Both the position numbers and the translations under genes were made by a program. The notes beneath the pieces were generated by a model. The model ran no database searches. It saw only the letters and a program-made list of their open reading frames with translations, and was not told the origin of the DNA. From contig NZQV01000006.1 of assembly GCA_002696035.1 (NCBI GenBank), positions 1 through 64,000 of the forward strand: a stretch of DNA of 64,000 nucleotides. The letters run 5' to 3'. Shown here in pieces: positions 1-8,022 of this stretch. How positions within the stretch are numbered: the stretch's first letter is position 1; every line of letters starts with the position of its first letter. This stretch comes from Balneola sp. Lineage in GTDB: Bacteria; Bacteroidota; Rhodothermia; Balneolales; Balneolaceae.

Positions 1-181
1 ACGCTAGATAGTATTGCCTAAGCATATACTTCTAATTGGAAACCAAATATAAATATTTGATTCACATTTTACTTGTTATTCATAACAGTACCTTTTTTTT
101 GTTGCCCAGTTTTATGCGCTAAGTGTCTGTCAATTTTTCTCTATTTTGAAATAAACTAACTTTGGCTGATTTTCCTTCCGC

Positions 182-1348
182 ATGAATTCAGAAGCATTTT
201 ACAATAGCTTGAACATACTGCCCTCTTTTCGGGAAGTATCTAACTATGCGCTATATACCAGCCTCCCAGATGATTGGTATGTGGCTTTGGCAGATATTCG
301 GGGCTCTACAGACGCCATCCGACTGGGTAAATACAAAGAAGTAAATATGGCCGGTGCTTCCATCATTGCTGCGCTCAACAACTTCTACGATAAGGAAAAT
401 ATTCTGCCCTACCTATTTGGAGGCGATGGCTCACTGATCGCACTCCCAAACGAAGATATCCAAACAGTGAAAGGTATTATGGCCTTCTGTAGAAAAGCCG
501 TAAGTGACGCATATGGCTTGGAAATGGCCGTGGGTTTATTATCCATAAAAGAACTTCGGGAAAAAGGACATGATGTCCGGGTTGCAAGGCTCCGTTTATC
601 CGAGATCTTAGATCAAACCATTTTCTGGGGAAGTGGTGTTACTTTTGCCGAAGACTATATCAAAGAGCACGATACACTGAAAGATGTAGAACCCATTGAG
701 GCAGATTTTTCAGGATTGGAATGTAGATGGAGTCAGGTTCCCAGCGATAAGGATGAGGTTGCAGCTTATATCATTCAGGCTTTCGGAGATAATGAACAGG
801 ATAGTGTAGAAATTTATGAAGAATGTTTTCGGAAAATTGATTCCATTTACGGTTCCGATGAATCCTTCCACCCCATTCGCGAAGAGGCTCTCCAAATGAC
901 CGCCAATCCCCTTTCTCTTGGAATTGAGTGGAAACTCAGAACCCAGCCTCCCACCATCATAAAAAAAATAAAACATGCCGCTATGATGGTCTTTCAGCTG
1001 ATCACAGGTTTGTATCTCATGAAATTCAAAAAGAAAACCTCCGCTACCAACTGGGGTGATTATAAACCGGACTTGGTTCGTCATGCTGATTACAAAAAAT
1101 TCGGAGATGGACTTCGGTTTGTAGCAACCGGTACCGTACAACAACGCATGGACCTCACTACTTTTCTGGATGAAATGTTCCAAAAAAGAAAACTGGCTTA
1201 TGGCGTACATCCCTCCTTTGCGGCTATGGTAACCTGTTATGTGCGAAGCTACCAAAGTAACCACATTCACTTTGTAGATGGCACCGACGGTGGCTATGCA
1301 AAAGCTTCCCAGGAACTAAAAAACCGCCGTAAAAAACTTGGTATTTGA
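182..1348 (+). CDS. DUF3095 family protein
   Basis: This 388-residue protein resembles the DUF3095 family, whose biochemical role is not established. The sequence shows the family-like motif ADIRGST at about residues 37-43 and FGGDGS at about 79-84, arranged like the metal and nucleotide-binding loops of class III cyclases, so a nucleotide-cyclase-like fold is possible but not shown. There is no signal peptide; one hydrophobic stretch lies near residues 265-285. The ATG lies just after an AT-rich leader without an obvious Shine-Dalgarno. It is convergent with the flavin oxidoreductase downstream and appears monocistronic. Family assignment is from recognised motifs only. Confidence 0.8.
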   Translation: MNSEAFYNSLNILPSFREVSNYALYTSLPDDWYVALADIRGSTDAIRLGKYKEVNMAGASIIAALNNFYDKENILPYLFGGDGSLIALPNEDIQTVKGIMAFCRKAVSDAYGLEMAVGLLSIKELREKGHDVRVARLRLSEILDQTIFWGSGVTFAEDYIKEHDTLKDVEPIEADFSGLECRWSQVPSDKDEVAAYIIQAFGDNEQDSVEIYEECFRKIDSIYGSDESFHPIREEALQMTANPLSLGIEWKLRTQPPTIIKKIKHAAMMVFQLITGLYLMKFKKKTSATNWGDYKPDLVRHADYKKFGDGLRFVATGTVQQRMDLTTFLDEMFQKRKLAYGVHPSFAAMVTCYVRSYQSNHIHFVDGTDGGYAKASQELKNRRKKLGI

Positions 1349-1349
1349 T

Positions 1350-1404
1350 TTAGTTAATGGAATACAGTTAAGGTTATTTGTTTTTTCTGATAACCATTAA
1401 CTAA
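1350..1404. repeat. Inverted repeat between convergent genes
   Basis: Arms TTAGTTAATGG (1350-1360) and CCATTAACTAA (1394-1404) are perfect reverse complements separated by 33 bases of AT-rich sequence. The element sits exactly between the two convergent stop codons, so it may act as a bidirectional terminator or be one of the GTTAATGG/GGTTATTGG-type intergenic repeats also visible at 27495-27549. Confidence 0.5.
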
Positions 1405-1411
1405 TAACAAA

Positions 1412-2461
1412 TTAACCGTCCGCCTGGACTTTTTCTTCACCCAATTTCTCCCGCACTACAGGCGCGACCTCTTTCGCAAAAAGCTCTATAGATCGCAACA
1501 ATTTATCGTGCGGAACACTTCCCACGCTCATCTGAAGTAAAAAGCGATCATGTCCAAAGATCTCATGCTGATACATGATCTTGTCGATGATATCCTGCGG
1601 ACTTCCCACCACATTTGCCCCTTTCAGTGTGATGGAAGCATCGAATTGCTGTCGACTCATAGGAGGCCATCCTCGTTCTTTTCCGATCTTGTCCATTTGC
1701 GTTTTGAAGGCCGGAAAAGCTACATCCGCGGCATCTTGAGTGGTTTCTGCGATAAAGCCATGGGAATTTATGCTCACTCGTTGCTCGGGCTGATCGTAAT
1801 CAGCCGCTCCTCGTTTATGAATATCTACCATTTGCTTGAATTGAGCTGGCTGGCCTCCAATGATCGCGATCGCCATTGGCATGCCCATAGCACCGGCCTC
1901 ATAGGCTGATTTCGGCGTTCCTCCCACTGCTCTCCAAACCGGCAATTTATCCTGATATGGCCGGGGATACACACCGCGATTCTCAATATCGGGACGATGC
2001 TTTCCTTCCCAGTTGATCACCTCATTCTCACGAAGCCCCATCAAAAGCTGAAGCTTTTCCATGAATAGCTCTCCGTAGTTCTGAAGATCATATCCAAACA
2101 GTGGAAAGGACTCCGTAAATGAACCACGGCCCACCATGATTTCAGCCCGGCCTTTGGAAAGCAGGTCAATGGTCGAAAATTGCTGATACACCCTCACCGG
2201 GTCTTCTGAACCCAAAACGGTTACCGCAGAACTTAGCTTGATATTTTTGGTCCGGGCCGCAGCAGCCGCCAACAAAGTAGATGGAGCCGACGATACATAT
2301 TCCTCTCTGTGGTGCTCTCCTATCGCAAAAACATCGAGTCCCAACTCATCGGCCAGTTCTATTTCTTCCATCAGCTGATCAAGTCGTTTGGATGGATGTT
2401 GTGGTTTGCTCTCTCCCTCAATGGGTGTGTTTTCTACAAAAGTATAAATGCCTAATTCCAT
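1412..2461 (-). CDS. LLM-class flavin-dependent oxidoreductase
   Basis: A 349-residue luciferase-like monooxygenase (bacterial luciferase TIM-barrel superfamily). It starts MELGIYTF and carries the typical EHHREEY segment near residue 50, a VMVGRGSF-like loop near 110 and a GGTPKSA region near 180, as in FMN/F420-dependent oxidoreductases. Members use reduced flavin to oxidise small organic substrates; the substrate here cannot be told from sequence. Length is normal for the family. It is transcribed toward the DUF3095 gene and is separated from the next upstream gene by about 200 bases, so it is probably a single-gene unit. Confidence 0.88.
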   Translation of the reverse strand: MELGIYTFVENTPIEGESKPQHPSKRLDQLMEEIELADELGLDVFAIGEHHREEYVSSAPSTLLAAAAARTKNIKLSSAVTVLGSEDPVRVYQQFSTIDLLSKGRAEIMVGRGSFTESFPLFGYDLQNYGELFMEKLQLLMGLRENEVINWEGKHRPDIENRGVYPRPYQDKLPVWRAVGGTPKSAYEAGAMGMPMAIAIIGGQPAQFKQMVDIHKRGAADYDQPEQRVSINSHGFIAETTQDAADVAFPAFKTQMDKIGKERGWPPMSRQQFDASITLKGANVVGSPQDIIDKIMYQHEIFGHDRFLLQMSVGSVPHDKLLRSIELFAKEVAPVVREKLGEEKVQADG

Positions 2462-2624
2462 AAAATCCGGGTTTTCTGAATGACTTTTTGTTTAATGTTA
2501 AACTAATCATTTTTGATTATAATAATCGATCCATAGTGATAGATTCAGTTTATTATCTACATTTACACTACATAACCATATGAGACAATAACTATCAGAA
2601 ATTTCATCGATGCAATGATATAAT

Positions 2625-2632
2625 TATATTTG
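2625..2632 (+). promoter_or_regulatory. Candidate Bacteroidota-type -7 box
   Basis: TATATTTG fits the TAnnTTTG -7 element used by Bacteroidota-type primary sigma factors and lies 26 bases before the 48-codon ORF at 2659. No convincing -33 TTG element was seen at the expected distance, so this is a weak call. Confidence 0.3.
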
Positions 2633-2658
2633 CTTTAACTACTACAAATTTACGCACT

Positions 2659-2805
2659 ATGAATTCAGATAATAAAAACTCTACACAGAGAAAACTCAGG
2701 GCACTCAACAAAATAACCGACCTGAGAGAGCAATCTGCTCAAACTCTTAATAGAGACGAGTACCGGAACCACTTGCATAAAAAGCATGGCTGGAAGAATG
2801 CTTAA
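2659..2805 (+). CDS. Small hypothetical protein (48 residues)
   Basis: A short ORF reading MNSDNKNSTQ... to ...KKHGWKNA. It is rich in Asn, Lys, Arg and Gln and has no membrane segment or cysteine. It begins 26 bases after a TAnnTTTG-like box and its TAA overlaps the likely start of the DUF488 gene by 8 bases (ATGCTTAA), a layout typical of translational coupling. I do not recognise the family. The coupling and coding-like composition are the only support. Confidence 0.5.
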   Translation: MNSDNKNSTQRKLRALNKITDLREQSAQTLNRDEYRNHLHKKHGWKNA

Positions 2806-3151
2806 AACCAAACGCGTATACGAAGATCCATCTGAGGATGACGGCTACCGAGTCTTTACCGAGCGACTCTGGCCACGAGGCGTTTCCAAAGAAAGAGCTG
2901 CGCTGGATCAATGGATTAAGTCTATCGCTCCGAGTCATGATCTGCGTAAATGGTTTGATCACGATCCGGATAAATGGGGAGAATTCAAGGAGCGATACCG
3001 GAGAGAACTATTTGGATCGGATGCGGTAAATGAAATGGTGGAGATCATCCGGGCAAATGACACCGTGACAATGGTATATGCATCCAAAGATGAGGAACAC
3101 AACAGTATGGTTTTGTTAAAAGAGTTTTTGGAAGACTTGATCGAAGAATAA
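2798..3151 (+). CDS. DUF488 family protein
   Basis: A 117-residue protein of the DUF488 family, seen in the motifs TKRVYE near the start, DGYRVFTERLWPRG at about residues 15-28 and TMVYASKDEEHN near 92-103. DUF488 proteins are small, cytosolic and of unknown function; they are often found beside stress and nitrogen-oxide genes. I chose the ATG at 2798 because MLKTKRVYE matches the family N-terminus and because it overlaps the stop of the upstream 48-codon ORF; an in-frame ATG at 2786 would add four residues. Confidence 0.85.
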   Translation: MLKTKRVYEDPSEDDGYRVFTERLWPRGVSKERAALDQWIKSIAPSHDLRKWFDHDPDKWGEFKERYRRELFGSDAVNEMVEIIRANDTVTMVYASKDEEHNSMVLLKEFLEDLIEE

Positions 3152-3192
3152 CATCGATGAATTAGGTCGATCGTACGGTTAATCCTGTAACT

Positions 3193-4455
3193 TTATAACA
3201 TTTTGGGACTGATTACAATCATAGCCCATCCCCATTGTTGCAGGCCACCGGCTTCTCTATTCTGAATAGATTCAAGACTTTTATCATTGAATAGAAGTGA
3301 ATAACCAACTTGCAATCTGATTTCGTTTGTAAACCTATGGTTAACAGAAAAATCCAGTTCCGAAGCAAGTGAACGACTTAATAACTTGGTAGGATCAAGC
3401 GGATCTTCAATTTCATTCGCCAGTGAAAAATGATGATAAACCACATTCAAACTCACTATTTCGGACGCAGTATAATTTACGCTCATATAAATATCCTGTA
3501 GACCGCCATTTTGTGTCTCAGCCGGAATATTTAAAAAATAATCCATATGCCCATAGAACTTATGGTTAGTAGCATAAAGGGTATTAAATGTGTTACCGGA
3601 AGGGTTACTGCCTCCAGCTTCACCTCCCGATAAGTAATCAATTCCACCCGAAAAAGTCAGCGGATTTACACTATAGGATACTTTCAAAGCGGCCATATAT
3701 GCAGATATATTCTCGCGGGCTGCATCGTCACCATTTTGAAAATATAAAGTACCGCTGGCACTTACTTTTTCAGTTGCGTTATAATTGATGTGCGTACCAT
3801 ACGTATATCTGTAGTTCACTTCACCCGGTGAGACTTCAAACCCATCTGTAAGCATTAATCCTGAAATGCTTAATTTTTCAAAATCTTTATTCATCCAGAG
3901 ATAGGAAAGTACCTTGTAGTTATTCAGTGAATAATAGTTTCCCTGTAAATTTTGGATTTCCTGATTGTAAGCCGCCCCCACATCCAGTTTAAATGAGGAT
4001 GAAAGGTTTTTGTACTTAAACACTAATGCGTCGTGACTCCTCGCTTGTTGTGCCCAATTTACGCTTCCGAGTAAGCGTTGATCATCATAAACCAACTCTT
4101 GACGACCTAATTTCAATCCGATCTCGTCTGAAAAGTAAATTTGAGCCCACGCCTCATGGATATTTACATTTGGTGTATCATCTAACTGAGGTACTTCACC
4201 CCAGGTTCTAACGTCTTGAGCAGCGATCTTGAAATCATAAGAATTTCCCTCGTATAACAGTTTTATACGGGTCCGCTGCGAAGTAAAAAAAGCTGGATCA
4301 CTTTGATCTGTATTCAATACTCGATATCCGTCACGGAACTCTGTACGGGGACGAAATTCACCGGTCAAACTAACTTGCGCAAAACCCAATACAGGCAGCA
4401 AAGCGATGCATATTATGCTAGTAATCGTGTAATGAAGTAATTTCATGGAAATCAT
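3193..4455 (-). CDS. Alginate-export-type outer membrane porin
   Basis: A 420-residue outer-membrane beta-barrel with an N-terminal signal peptide ending near GFAQ (residue 27). The region at about residues 117-145 (GRQELVYDDQRLLG, then SVNWAQQARSHDA) is typical of the alginate_exp porin family, and the remainder is alternating amphipathic strands. Despite the family name, such porins in nitrite or copper clusters probably pass small anions; the substrate is inference. It is the last gene of the minus-strand run nirK - FGE-like - SCO - cupredoxin - porin, four bases after the cupredoxin stop, so it is likely co-transcribed. An internal ATG at 4446 is an alternative start. Confidence 0.85.
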   Translation of the reverse strand: MISMKLLHYTITSIICIALLPVLGFAQVSLTGEFRPRTEFRDGYRVLNTDQSDPAFFTSQRTRIKLLYEGNSYDFKIAAQDVRTWGEVPQLDDTPNVNIHEAWAQIYFSDEIGLKLGRQELVYDDQRLLGSVNWAQQARSHDALVFKYKNLSSSFKLDVGAAYNQEIQNLQGNYYSLNNYKVLSYLWMNKDFEKLSISGLMLTDGFEVSPGEVNYRYTYGTHINYNATEKVSASGTLYFQNGDDAARENISAYMAALKVSYSVNPLTFSGGIDYLSGGEAGGSNPSGNTFNTLYATNHKFYGHMDYFLNIPAETQNGGLQDIYMSVNYTASEIVSLNVVYHHFSLANEIEDPLDPTKLLSRSLASELDFSVNHRFTNEIRLQVGYSLLFNDKSLESIQNREAGGLQQWGWAMIVISPKML

Positions 4456-4459
4456 AATT

Positions 4460-4927
4460 TTATCTATTTTTTATTTGTCGCTTTGCTCTATTTAGCGTTT
4501 TCATAACTGCTTCAGGTATGAGCGTATCGTCATAGTCGGGCATGCTTATTTCTGTCCCCGATATAATTCGCCCGGAGTGCCCCATTCGTTCGTGTGGAAG
4601 ACAGAAGTAATCGTACACACCTTTCTCTTTCAATTTCAGAAACCAAACTTCTCCGGCGTTTAGCATACCGGAATCAAACGATTGGGCTTCTTCAGGAATT
4701 CGCTGTGGACGACGGTTATCGGGGTGGTAAGCCGTGACGGTATGCAATCCTTCCACCACTTCGAATCGGATTACATCACCTGGGTCAACCTGCAAAACGG
4801 TAGGCTCAAATCTTGCATCTTCAGCCGTTCCCAGTATTTTTACGGTGAGCGTATCGCTCGGATTACCATAAACCGAAACAGGAATCACCAGTAAAAAAAT
4901 CACCGCTATGTTTATCCAGGTTTTCAT
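4460..4927 (-). CDS. Plastocyanin/azurin-like cupredoxin
   Basis: A 155-residue periplasmic blue-copper protein. A signal peptide spans about residues 1-21. The type 1 copper ligand set can be read as His62 (in EGLHTV) and Cys109, His112 and Met115 (in FCLPHERMGH), spaced as in plastocyanin-like proteins. Such proteins shuttle electrons in the periplasm. Its place between an SCO protein and a porin in the nirK cluster suggests that it is an electron donor to nitrite reductase; this is inference. Confidence 0.88.
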   Translation of the reverse strand: MKTWINIAVIFLLVIPVSVYGNPSDTLTVKILGTAEDARFEPTVLQVDPGDVIRFEVVEGLHTVTAYHPDNRRPQRIPEEAQSFDSGMLNAGEVWFLKLKEKGVYDYFCLPHERMGHSGRIISGTEISMPDYDDTLIPEAVMKTLNRAKRQIKNR

Positions 4928-5023
4928 CTTTTCAATATTTATAGATCTGTGTAATCCGTTTTCTAATACGTTGTTAGACAGAACAAAGACTTTCGTCTCT
5001 GGAGAGTCGATGTACGAATGTTA

Positions 5024-5635
5024 TCAGTTTTTCAACATGGCTGTGATAACTGCTGACGCTTCTTTCATAGATTGGTTTAGGCCTTCCACTCGTTTGGCAA
5101 CTTTGCCTTCTGTATCCAACACGGTCACAAGATTGGAGTGAGCAAAATGTCCGTCACTCGTTTGCTGATATTTTACCCCCAACATGGTCGCCAGCATTTT
5201 GATTTCGGTTCTTTTCCCAGTGATGAAATGCCATTCGGGAAGATCAAGCTGCTCATATTTCGCATAGTCCTTCAATACCTCAGGCGTATCGTTTTCAGTA
5301 TCAAAAGAAATGGCAAGCACTTTTGTTTTGGCTTGAACCGATTCATCAAGGGAACTGAACAATCGCCAGGTATCCTGAATTAAAATCGGACAAACTTGTG
5401 TACAGTTTCCATAAAACATCACCACGATCACCGGTTCACCCTTAAAATCACTAAGCTGTACCACTTTATTCCGGTGATCGATAAACTCAGCATCCAGGTG
5501 ATAGAGCGAATGATCCGCGTGAACTTCTCCGGCTTTTAGAGCCTCTTTTTCATGTTGATGGTGCCGGTGCTGAGCAAAAGCATTCATGGAAAAGATCCCC
5601 AAAAATACCAAGGTATAAGCGATTACTGATTTCAT
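5024..5635 (-). CDS. SCO1/SenC/PrrC family copper chaperone
   Basis: A 203-residue thioredoxin-fold protein with a signal peptide (about residues 1-21), a His-rich stretch just after cleavage (HRHHQH), the SCO copper motif CTQVC at residues 78-82, and the conserved C-terminal histidine in GHFAHSN (about 163-166). SCO proteins deliver copper to oxidases or keep thiols reduced in the periplasm. The ATG overlaps the stop of the upstream FGE-like gene by four bases (ATGA), so translation is likely coupled. In this cluster it is a plausible copper donor for NirK. Confidence 0.92.
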   Translation of the reverse strand: MKSVIAYTLVFLGIFSMNAFAQHRHHQHEKEALKAGEVHADHSLYHLDAEFIDHRNKVVQLSDFKGEPVIVVMFYGNCTQVCPILIQDTWRLFSSLDESVQAKTKVLAISFDTENDTPEVLKDYAKYEQLDLPEWHFITGKRTEIKMLATMLGVKYQQTSDGHFAHSNLVTVLDTEGKVAKRVEGLNQSMKEASAVITAMLKN

Positions 5636-6444
5636 AATGTATTTCCGTTTTCATATTGAGATGTGGGTGCCGGTTCATCATAAGCGCATCGGAAACCGAC
5701 CATTCCGGTGGTTATTTTTGCATTGAAGCTCATTCGTGTGATGTATCGGATAGAAGCTGCATAACTGTACACAGACCCAAGCGTGTTCATCCTACCAACC
5801 GTGCCACAATCCAGCGAAAGTTCATCTGCGATTATGGGCTTGAAATCTTCTACCCATTCCATCACTAGTCCAAACTGATCTTTCACGCCTTCGGTATTTT
5901 CAATTTGGGTTGAACCGACTTCAGCGAGATTATTTACATCAATACCCGAATACCAGTTTATAAGCTCACTGCTAAATGTTCTCATTTCCGTTTTTGATTC
6001 GAATTCCATCAGCTGAGCTGAATATTCCCATTGGTTGAGTGTTGGAAGTCGACCGCCTTGATCTGAACAGTACGCATTGGCCGCATACCATGAAACCCGC
6101 GTTACGGGCCGATTTTCTCCTAATTTTTCATAACCAGGATCCAGATCTGACCTCCATTCTCTGAGGTAACCATCATTCGTAAAAATGGGTGGGATCTCAG
6201 AGCGTCTCCATTCGGGATTCTCTTTCAGGAATTTTACAAATTCTTCGTTCGTAACAGCTGTTTCATCCATGTAAAAGGAATCGACGGGAACCGGCTCGCC
6301 TGGAATTTCCGGTAATACAGAATGAAAAGATCCCTCCGGAACAAGTACTCTTGCCGTTTGCGAAGACGCAACCTCAGGCATGAAAATGGTCATCACAACC
6401 AACAACGGAAGGGCAAGAATTACTCTGTTCGTTTGGGATCTCAT
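5632..6444 (-). CDS. FGE/SUMF1-fold (EgtB/PvdO-like) secreted protein
   Basis: A 270-residue exported protein of the formylglycine-generating-enzyme-like fold: DETAVTNEEF near residue 63, PVTRVSWYAANAYC near 115-128, GGRLPTLNQWEYS near 132-144 and a C-terminal VGFRCAY. The pair of active-site cysteines of true sulfatase-activating enzymes is not evident, so a structural or binding role is as likely as catalysis. The ATG at 6444 starts a good signal peptide; a TTG 33 bases upstream is in frame but less likely. It lies between nirK and the SCO gene, which suggests a role in maturation or electron input to NirK, by context only. Confidence 0.82.
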   Translation of the reverse strand: MRSQTNRVILALPLLVVMTIFMPEVASSQTARVLVPEGSFHSVLPEIPGEPVPVDSFYMDETAVTNEEFVKFLKENPEWRRSEIPPIFTNDGYLREWRSDLDPGYEKLGENRPVTRVSWYAANAYCSDQGGRLPTLNQWEYSAQLMEFESKTEMRTFSSELINWYSGIDVNNLAEVGSTQIENTEGVKDQFGLVMEWVEDFKPIIADELSLDCGTVGRMNTLGSVYSYAASIRYITRMSFNAKITTGMVGFRCAYDEPAPTSQYENGNTL

Positions 6445-6483
6445 GTTATTTAAATTTAGCTTTTTCAATTCGTTCAAGCAGTG

Positions 6484-6561
6484 ACTGGTTCAAACTTTCG
6501 CTTGGACCAATCTTGCCTTAAATCATCACCGCATCCCGTATACACGGGAACACTTGCGCTA
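6484..6561 (-). repeat. Degenerate REP-like doublet, inverted copy
   Basis: Read on the minus strand this is TAGCGCAAGTG..., then a TTGGTCCAAGCG half, matching the two-hairpin elements at 9711-9886, 21268-21355 and 22489-22577 but with several changes. It fills the gap between nirK and the FGE-like gene. Confidence 0.6.
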
Positions 6562-6643
6562 ATGCCTAACAGATAAACCTGGCATAAGCTTCACCCTATG
6601 CCAGATAAAATTATTCAGTAATTCAAATTCTCGACTTATAACT

Positions 6644-6664
6644 GGGCGGACAAGCTGTCCGCCC
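6644..6664. repeat. GGGCGGA hairpin after nirK
   Basis: GGGCGGACA-AGC-TGTCCGCCC is a perfect 9-bp stem with a 3-base loop, 12 bases beyond the nirK stop. A near-identical 21-base hairpin lies at 9906-9926, also just beyond a gene stop. There is no T-run, so it may be a 3' mRNA-stabilising repeat rather than an intrinsic terminator. Confidence 0.65.
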
Positions 6665-6675
6665 TACGTTATGAG

Positions 6676-7809
6676 TTATTTCTTACGTGGACCTGCTTTC
6701 AGCGTACCAGTTGCTCCTTTCTCGGCATCCACAAACTCGTGGTCAATCAGGATGTATTTTCCTTCTTCTGGCACGATCATATCCATAGTTGCTGAACCAG
6801 ATGCTCCAAGAAGAACAGTCTGCATTCCTCGCATTTCATTGGATGGATGTCCTTCCAGCCACACGCGGTCAAAGATGCCGCCAATCACGTGGAAACTTGA
6901 AGTACCGCTTGGACCGTTATTGCTAACATGGAATCGTACACGCTCGCCTGCATTGGCTTTCAGTGGCTGGTCGTGAAGGATGGTTTGGTGACCGTTGAAT
7001 ACCACGTGCGAAGGATTGTTGCTTGAAGCTGCTTCGAAATCGTAAGTGTAAAGGTCGCCTGCACCAGGAGTTAAGTAGTATTCACTTTGTACGATCACAT
7101 ATTCGCGATCTACTTCATAACCTGTGTCGTATCCATCTTTTGGAGAAACAACTACTACTCCGTGCTGCCCCATTGCGGTGTGCATCAATACACTTGGAGT
7201 TCCGCAGTGGTAGATGTAAGTACCGGCATAGTTTGCAACCCAGTCAAATTTGATGGTTTCGCCCGGACCAATGGTTCTCCATTTGTCATCCTTAGCTACA
7301 GTACCGGCATGGAAATCCATGGAATGAGGCATTGGCATAATAGCTGCAGAGTTTTTCTGATAAGGATTATTTGCTACCTGATTCATAAACGGTGAGCCGC
7401 CTTTTGCAGGGTCAGTGATGGTAACTTCCTCATCCGAACGGTTTTTCATCACAAAGGTGATCTTATCGCCTTCTTTAACATGAAGTACCGGACCGGGAAC
7501 CGTTCCGCCAAACGTCCATGCCTGGTAGCGAACACCTTCAGCCACTTCAATTTCCTGTACAATGATGTCGATGCGAACTTCGTGGTGTTTGTTGCCTTCA
7601 TAATCCAGCGGGGCCAGATTTGGGAGTTGTGTGACGTACTCCCCGACTACGGGAGGGCCGTCATAATCTTCGGTGTATACTTCTGCTTCCGGCATGCCGA
7701 AGGTCATTCCGTCTAATGTATATTCTTGGGTTTGAGCCGTTAAGAGTGAACTCATGCCAAAGAAAATCATTCCAACTAAAAGAGTGATTTTTGAGATTGC
7801 GCTTTTCAT
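6676..7809 (-). CDS. nirK: Copper-containing nitrite reductase (NirK-type multicopper protein)
   Basis: A 377-residue exported two-cupredoxin protein; nitrite reductases of this type reduce nitrite to NO in the periplasm. A signal peptide spans about residues 1-25. Type 2 copper ligands are visible at His167, His201 and His307, and the catalytic Asp165 (MDFH) and His268 (SHVVFNG) are present. Type 1 ligands His162, Cys202 and His210 are present, but the expected axial Met five residues after His210 is Gln215. It is the first gene of a minus-strand cluster with FGE-like, SCO, cupredoxin and porin genes. A palindrome of the AAGACA-N4-TGTCTT type lies about 30 bases upstream of the ATG. A non-nitrite multicopper oxidase is the main alternative. 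Confidence 0.85.
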   Translation of the reverse strand: MKSAISKITLLVGMIFFGMSSLLTAQTQEYTLDGMTFGMPEAEVYTEDYDGPPVVGEYVTQLPNLAPLDYEGNKHHEVRIDIIVQEIEVAEGVRYQAWTFGGTVPGPVLHVKEGDKITFVMKNRSDEEVTITDPAKGGSPFMNQVANNPYQKNSAAIMPMPHSMDFHAGTVAKDDKWRTIGPGETIKFDWVANYAGTYIYHCGTPSVLMHTAMGQHGVVVVSPKDGYDTGYEVDREYVIVQSEYYLTPGAGDLYTYDFEAASSNNPSHVVFNGHQTILHDQPLKANAGERVRFHVSNNGPSGTSSFHVIGGIFDRVWLEGHPSNEMRGMQTVLLGASGSATMDMIVPEEGKYILIDHEFVDAEKGATGTLKAGPRKK

Positions 7810-7838
7810 AGTATTGGGTTTTAGTAGTTATTAGTTAT

Positions 7839-7854
7839 AAGACTATTTTATCTT
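7839..7854. promoter_or_regulatory. Candidate operator before nirK
   Basis: AAGACT-ATTT-TATCTT fits the 16-base pattern AAGACA-N4-TGTCTT with two changes. Its centre is about 38 bases upstream of the nirK ATG. It is one of six such sites in the window and is a candidate for a Crp/Fnr-family regulator. Confidence 0.45.
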
Positions 7855-7912
7855 AAATAAGTTTAAAGCCTTTAATCGCTTTTGATCAATGATAATCACA
7901 CATTGTGAATTT

Positions 7913-7928
7913 AAGATGAAGATGTCTT
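7913..7928. promoter_or_regulatory. Second candidate operator in the nirK-fetA gap
   Basis: AAGATG-AAGA-TGTCTT matches 11 of the 12 fixed bases of AAGACA-N4-TGTCTT. It lies about 95 bases before the FetA-like ATG on the plus strand and could serve either divergent gene. A TCACA-CAT-TGTGA inverted repeat lies just before it. Confidence 0.4.
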
Positions 7929-8022
7929 AAATATATTCTTGAATAATTCTTCTCGATGTATCCTACTCTCCTTTCAACAAAATTCATTATACTCGAGGCG
8001 AACGTTTTCACCTAATAGATCT

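Noticed and set aside
710-1270. Long minus-strand frame of 186 codons inside the DUF3095 gene
   Set aside because: It lies entirely opposite a gene with clear family motifs and shows no domain features of its own.
4986-5000. AAGAC-TTTC-GTCTC before the cupredoxin gene as a further operator
   Set aside because: The arms are two bases too close to fit the AAGACA-N4-TGTCTT spacing.
7880-7910. Fnr-box-like TTGAT...AATCA sequence between nirK and fetA
   Set aside because: The arms are not spaced as in TTGAT-N4-ATCAA; the AAGACA-type site fits better.
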